From the NCBI RefSeq assembly GCF_006539165.1, contig NZ_BJMM01000001.1, positions 1 through 64,000 on the forward strand: DNA of 64,000 nucleotides. Reading direction: 5' to 3'. Made by a program: the position numbers and the translations under genes. Below are positions 60,716 to 64,000 of the stretch, piece by piece (the stretch's first letter is position 1; the number at the start of each line of letters is the position of its first letter). This DNA is from Streptomyces cacaoi (GTDB lineage: Bacteria; Actinomycetota; Actinomycetes; Streptomycetales; Streptomycetaceae). The notes under the pieces were generated by a model that was not told the origin of the DNA, did not search any database, and saw only the letters and a list, made by a program, of their open reading frames with translations.

Positions 60716-60849
60716 TCCTCCTCCGTCCCCCGACGCGCTGCCGGTGATCCGTCGCCCACCCGGGTGGCAGGTGACAGCCCGAGTATCCCAAACCCTCCCG
60801 GGGGAACCGGCCATCGCCTCCCGTTCCGGACCGGCCGGTACTTCGGCAT
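60712..60849 (-). CDS. Small protein of 45 residues upstream of STAS, unknown
   Basis: Starts MPKYRPVRNGRRW and ends ARRGTEEE. GGAGGAAGGGG stands 8-10 nt before its ATG, and its stop overlaps the GTG start of the STAS gene (GTGA at 60715-60712), giving firm evidence for translation. Basic N-terminal half, Gly/Pro middle (VPPGGFGILGLSPATR), acidic end. I recognise no family; it may be a leader, an interaction peptide or a regulator of the STAS protein. Confidence 0.6.
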   Translation of the reverse strand: MPKYRPVRNGRRWPVPPGGFGILGLSPATRVGDGSPAARRGTEEE

Positions 60850-61135
60850 GTACGCGTCCCCTTCCTCCGGTGCCGACGTTTCCTGCGTGAAATACCGGCG
60901 GGCCCCGAAGAGGCATGAAGGGGAAACGGCCGGGTAACTGAGACCACATCCGTTCGGGCGTGCCACCCGGGAGTCGCCCGACGGACGGTGCGGTGTCGCG
61001 AGCCGTCACCATCGCCCACAGAAAGCCCCCGATTCGTGGGCCCGGCCACGGGATTGGTGTGGTGAACGTCTCAGCGAGGCGTGCGCTTCGGATCCGCTCC
61101 CGCGGCAATTCACCTTACGAAGACGGGAGAAGGAC

Positions 61136-61573
61136 ATGGATCAGGTAATGGCTCTGCGCGACAACGGGCGTCCCCCGTTGGTCACCACTCGGACACAAGG
61201 TCTTCACAGCAGCGGCCAGGCCCGCCGGATCACCAGGGCTTTTCTGTCCTCCCTGTCCCCGCCTCCGCCGGCGGAGTCCGCCGAGTCGGTGCTGCTGGTG
61301 GTGTCCGAGCTGGTCACCAACGCGCTGCGGCACGCGCAGGGTGTCACGGAATTCCGGCTGGGCGCCGCGCACGGAACCGTCACCGTCGAGGTCGCCGATC
61401 CGAGTTCCGCGCTTCCGGCGGAACGCGCGCCGGGCTCTCTCGACGAGGCGGAACAGGGGGGTTTCGGCTGGCCCATCGTGCGCCACCTGGCGAGCGACAT
61501 CACCATTCGGCTGCGGCACGGCCAAGGAAAGATCATTCACGCCGGTATTCCCCTGCTGGATCCGGCCGTTTGA
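61136..61573 (+). CDS. HATPase_c-like anti-sigma serine kinase
   Basis: 145 residues, a stand-alone GHKL ATPase domain of the RsbW/SpoIIAB type: SELVTNALRHA (N box), VEVADPSS (G1), GGFGWPIV (later glycine box). The N-terminal about 20 residues are variable. These kinases phosphorylate STAS proteins and/or hold sigma factors; streptomycetes have dozens. GGGAGAAGGAC precedes the ATG. Divergent from the STAS operon over a 286-bp gap that shows no other gene. Whether it pairs with the STAS protein here is inference from position. Confidence 0.88.
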   Translation: MDQVMALRDNGRPPLVTTRTQGLHSSGQARRITRAFLSSLSPPPPAESAESVLLVVSELVTNALRHAQGVTEFRLGAAHGTVTVEVADPSSALPAERAPGSLDEAEQGGFGWPIVRHLASDITIRLRHGQGKIIHAGIPLLDPAV

Positions 61574-61907
61574 CGGAGCGAAAGATTCCGGCCGACCCGG
61601 TTTCCTGCCTCCGGAAAATGCAGGCGCGGAATTCCGTCCGGCCCGGTGAAGACCGGGGGAATATGCCGGACGAGGGGCCGTGGCGGGACGGATTCCCCGG
61701 TGGGGCGAGCATCCCCGGATCAAACCTCCGGTTGCGGCCCGTGTCGAATACCGGGGATTTTCCCGCCGCCCGCGACGGATTCACGCCCCCGCCGCCCCGG
61801 CGGGCTTCCCCCGTCCCCTGCGCCGCGGGGGCGTCCTCCGCGGGGCCCGCGTGGGGCCCGGGCCGGCACCGCGCCGCGGGTGGGCGGCCGCCGGCCCGGC
61901 CGCCGGC
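61574..61907. other. Gap between convergent HATPase and GlsB genes
   Basis: 334 bp with no supported gene. It holds GC-rich palindromes and a terminator-like hairpin at 61883-61904. Nothing else recognised. Confidence 0.4.
61883..61904 (-). terminator. GC-rich hairpin directly after the GlsB stop
   Basis: GGCGGCCG at 61883-61890 and CGGCCGCC at 61897-61904 form perfect 8-bp arms with a 6-nt loop, three bases beyond the stop of the glsB-like gene. No T-run follows, as is common in streptomycetes. Confidence 0.5.
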
Positions 61908-62174
61908 TCAGCGCCGGGAGTTGCCGAACAGCAGCCGGTAGACGATGAGCAGGACGAGCGCGCCGGCGATCGCGACGCCCCAGGTGGTCAGGTCGAAGAA
62001 CTGCCGCTCCACCGGGCGGTCGAAGAACGTGGCGGAGAGCCAGCCGCCGATGAACGACCCCGCGACCCCGATCAGCGTCGTACCGATGAGGCCGCCGGGA
62101 TCGCGCCCCGGCAGGATGACCTTGGCTATGGCGCCGGCCAGCAGGCCGAGGATGATCCAGCTGATGATGCCCAT
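61908..62174 (-). CDS. GlsB/YeaQ/YmgE-family stress membrane protein
   Basis: 88 residues with three membrane segments: MGIISWIILGLLAGAIAKV start, GTTLIGVAGSFIGGWL, and LVLLIVYRLLFG at the end, the typical transglycosylase-associated protein pattern. General-stress proteins of this kind accumulate under osmotic or envelope stress; the mechanism is unknown. It is unlinked to the HATPase gene, with which it converges. Confidence 0.92.
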   Translation of the reverse strand: MGIISWIILGLLAGAIAKVILPGRDPGGLIGTTLIGVAGSFIGGWLSATFFDRPVERQFFDLTTWGVAIAGALVLLIVYRLLFGNSRR

Positions 62175-62440
62175 GGGAGCCCCCCGTTCCGTAGGAGAGA
62201 TGCGTTTCTACTTATCTGTAGAAGCTAACAGGCCCTCCGGTGGTTCCCTCCCGGCGCCCGACCGCCCCCGGACGCACGTACGTTGCCCGCCGCCGCGCGG
62301 GCGCCGCCCCCCGGCACCGGCCCCGCGAGTGCACCTGCTGGGCCGGATGGCCGGGTTCCCGGGGCCGTGCCGGGCGGCAGCGGCGACGGTGGCTCTGCGG
62401 TGCGTTTATCGCACCAATGTCGAGCGACCCGGGAGAGCCC

Positions 62441-63727
62441 ATGAGCAGACCCACCGTCAGCAAACCCTGTAGCAAAGCCGTTACGTGCCACCGCACCACG
62501 CGGCGCCTCCGATACGCCGCGGCCCTGGTGGCCGCCGCGACCGCGCTCGGCGGACTGGCCGGGTGCGGCGAGTCCGGCCGGTCCGCTCCCGGCGCGGGCA
62601 CCGGGGGCCACGCCGAGGCGGGCCGGGAGGGGAGCGGCGCGGTGCGGCAGGAGCAGCAGCAGGCCCGGCACGGCTTCACCCTCGTGGCCACCGGCGACCT
62701 GCTCGTGCACGACTCGATCATCCGGCAGGCCAAGGCCGACGCGGGCGGCTCGGGCTACGAGTTCGGCCGGATGATCTCCGCGGCGAAGCCCATGGCCTCG
62801 GGCGCCGACCTGGCGATCTGTCATATGGAGACCGTGTACGGGCCGGACGGCGGGCCCTTCTCCGGCTACCCGCTCTTCGAGACGCCCCCGCACCTCGCCG
62901 CCTCCGTCAAGAAGGCCGGATACGACTCCTGTTCGACCGCGTCCAACCACACCCTCGACGCGGGCAGCAAGGGCGTCGGCCGGACCTTGAAGGCGATGGG
63001 CGCCGCCGGGCTCCGGCACGTGGGCTCGGCACGCAACCCGAAGGAGGCCGCCGCACCCGTCATGCTCCGGGCAGGCGGCGCGAAGGTCGCACAGCTCGCC
63101 TACACCTACGGCACCAACGGCATCCCTGTGCCCAAGGACAAGCCGTGGCTGGTCAACCTCATCGAGCCGCGCCGCATCATCGCGGACGCCCGGGCCGCGC
63201 GCCGGGCGGGTGCCGACGTCGTGGTCGTCAGCATGCACTGGGGAACCGAATGGCAGCAGGAGCCGGACGCCCTCCAGCGGTCGGTCGCCAAGAAGCTCAC
63301 CGCCGCACGCTCCGGCGGACGCCGGGACATCGACCTCATCCTGGGCACCCACGCGCACGTGCCGCAGGCGTACGAGAAGGTGAACGGGACGTGGGTCGTC
63401 TACGGCATGGGCGACCAGATCGCCGGAAAGATGAACGACCCGCGCGGCACGATGGGCTCGGCGGCCCGCTTCCGGTTCGAACCGCCGGACGAGCGGGGCG
63501 GCGGCGACGCGAAGCGGAACGGCACCGGCGGCGGGGCCTGGCGGGTCACCAGGGCCGGGTTCACCCCGTTCCTGATGGAGACCTCGCCCCGGCACACCCT
63601 CGTCAACCTCGCGGCGAAGGGCAGCCGGGCCGCGGGGAACGCCGAGCGCGAGCACGCCTACCGCACCATCCGGAAGGCCGTGCTGAGCCGGGGCGCCGCG
63701 CGGGACGGGCTGCGGATGATGCCGTAG
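62441..63727 (+). CDS. CapA-like lipoprotein (poly-gamma-glutamate type)
   Basis: 428 residues. Lipobox LAGC near residue 42 after an Arg-rich start, so anchored outside. CapA/PgsA-type metallophosphatase fold: GDLLVHDSI, SNHTLDAG, MHWGTEW and GTHAHVPQ. Family founding members help build poly-gamma-glutamate capsule, but in actinomycetes many CapA-like proteins stand alone with unknown roles. Start ATG 62441 after GGGAGA; an ATG eight codons earlier is possible. No capB or capC neighbours are seen. Confidence 0.88.
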   Translation: MSRPTVSKPCSKAVTCHRTTRRLRYAAALVAAATALGGLAGCGESGRSAPGAGTGGHAEAGREGSGAVRQEQQQARHGFTLVATGDLLVHDSIIRQAKADAGGSGYEFGRMISAAKPMASGADLAICHMETVYGPDGGPFSGYPLFETPPHLAASVKKAGYDSCSTASNHTLDAGSKGVGRTLKAMGAAGLRHVGSARNPKEAAAPVMLRAGGAKVAQLAYTYGTNGIPVPKDKPWLVNLIEPRRIIADARAARRAGADVVVVSMHWGTEWQQEPDALQRSVAKKLTAARSGGRRDIDLILGTHAHVPQAYEKVNGTWVVYGMGDQIAGKMNDPRGTMGSAARFRFEPPDERGGGDAKRNGTGGGAWRVTRAGFTPFLMETSPRHTLVNLAAKGSRAAGNAEREHAYRTIRKAVLSRGAARDGLRMMP

Positions 63728-63871
63728 GCGGGGCGCACCCTGACGGGAGGACGAGGCGCCGACCGCGCCGGCGTCCCGCCTCTCACCTGCCGCCTCGTGC
63801 GCCGCGCCCCGGCCCGGCGATCGGCGGGGATCCGCCGGGGCCGGAGCCGGGGCGGTGGCCGGGGCCCGGGG

Positions 63872-64000
63872 TCAGGCGCCCTTCTCGCGTCTCCCGTCGT
63901 GCCCGTCGTGCCCGTCGTCGCCGTCCTGCCCGCGGCCGGTGTCCGGCTCGGCCTGCGCGCCGTCGGGCGGTGCGGTGCCGGGCGGTGCGGTGCCGAACGC
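63872..64000 (-). CDS. 3' end of an unidentified gene
   Basis: 43 codons ending in TGA at 63872, running off the window. Product segment is Gly/Asp/Pro rich with repeated HDG units (DGHDGHDG) and ends REKGA. The composition suits a disordered C-terminal tail of a larger protein. The gene cannot be identified. Confidence 0.4.
   Translation of the reverse strand, partial: AFGTAPPGTAPPDGAQAEPDTGRGQDGDDGHDGHDGRREKGA

Noticed and set aside
1..64000. tRNA or rRNA genes, insertion sequences, attachment sites
   Set aside because: I looked for a tRNA T-loop (GGTTCGAATCC type) with flanking stems, transposase motifs and integrases and found none convincing; absence by eye is not proof.

Overview
The window is 64 kb of very GC-rich, gene-dense actinomycete chromosome. 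The evidence points to Streptomyces or a close relative: near-universal G/C third codon positions, many GTG starts, leaderless promoters, GTGA/ATGA stop-start overlaps, and family content (DUF5133, S-adenosyl methyltransferase of the DUF574 type, SpoIIE/STAS/HATPase regulators, zinc-independent ribosomal protein paralogues). No tRNA, rRNA, CRISPR array, integrase or transposase was recognised. The mix is accessory metabolism plus regulation, as expected outside the core of such a chromosome.

Layout. 0.3-10 kb: an APC permease, then a sugar locus: FadR-type regulator and SDR on the minus strand, diverging from GH42 beta-galactosidase, an ABC sugar importer (binding protein plus two permeases, no ATPase) and galactonate dehydratase. 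10-15 kb: a translationally coupled operon of KASIII-like enzyme, acyl-CoA dehydrogenase, FkbH-like HAD protein and 3-hydroxyacyl-CoA dehydrogenase, resembling the set that makes oxygenated malonyl-type extender units but without a carrier protein or methyltransferase. 15-17 kb: a Clp_N/HTH protein with tandem palindromes over its promoter, and a proline-rich membrane protein. 17-30 kb: FAD/Fe-S oxidoreductase, enolase-superfamily enzyme, pyruvate oxidase-type enzyme, SDR, GH15 glucanohydrolase, disordered acidic protein, P450, CBS protein, with several tandem-repeat intergenic regions. 31-43 kb: GntP permease, SDR, large catalase, Rieske protein, methyltransferase, an NCS1 permease broken by one amber codon, amidohydrolase, APC permease. 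43-53 kb: TetR regulator, two-sided Zn-free ribosomal protein cluster (rpmB-rpsN against rpmE2), AAC(3)-type acetyltransferase, small proteins, LysR/LysE pair, metallophosphoesterase, SGNH hydrolase.

The most unusual part is 53.0-61.6 kb. On the minus strand, a 45-residue ORF and a STAS protein are followed by an EACC1-like small protein, an 882-residue membrane protein joining a caspase-like domain to an extracellular binding-protein region and a VWA domain, an orphan solute-binding lipoprotein, a membrane SpoIIE-type phosphatase and a tyrosine phosphatase. An anti-sigma-like HATPase is divergent. I read this as a candidate membrane-spanning, extracellular-sensing caspase system, perhaps wired to partner-switch phosphosignalling; the function is inference.

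The window ends with a stress-type GlsB/YeaQ membrane protein, a CapA-like lipoprotein and the 3' end of an unidentified gene.
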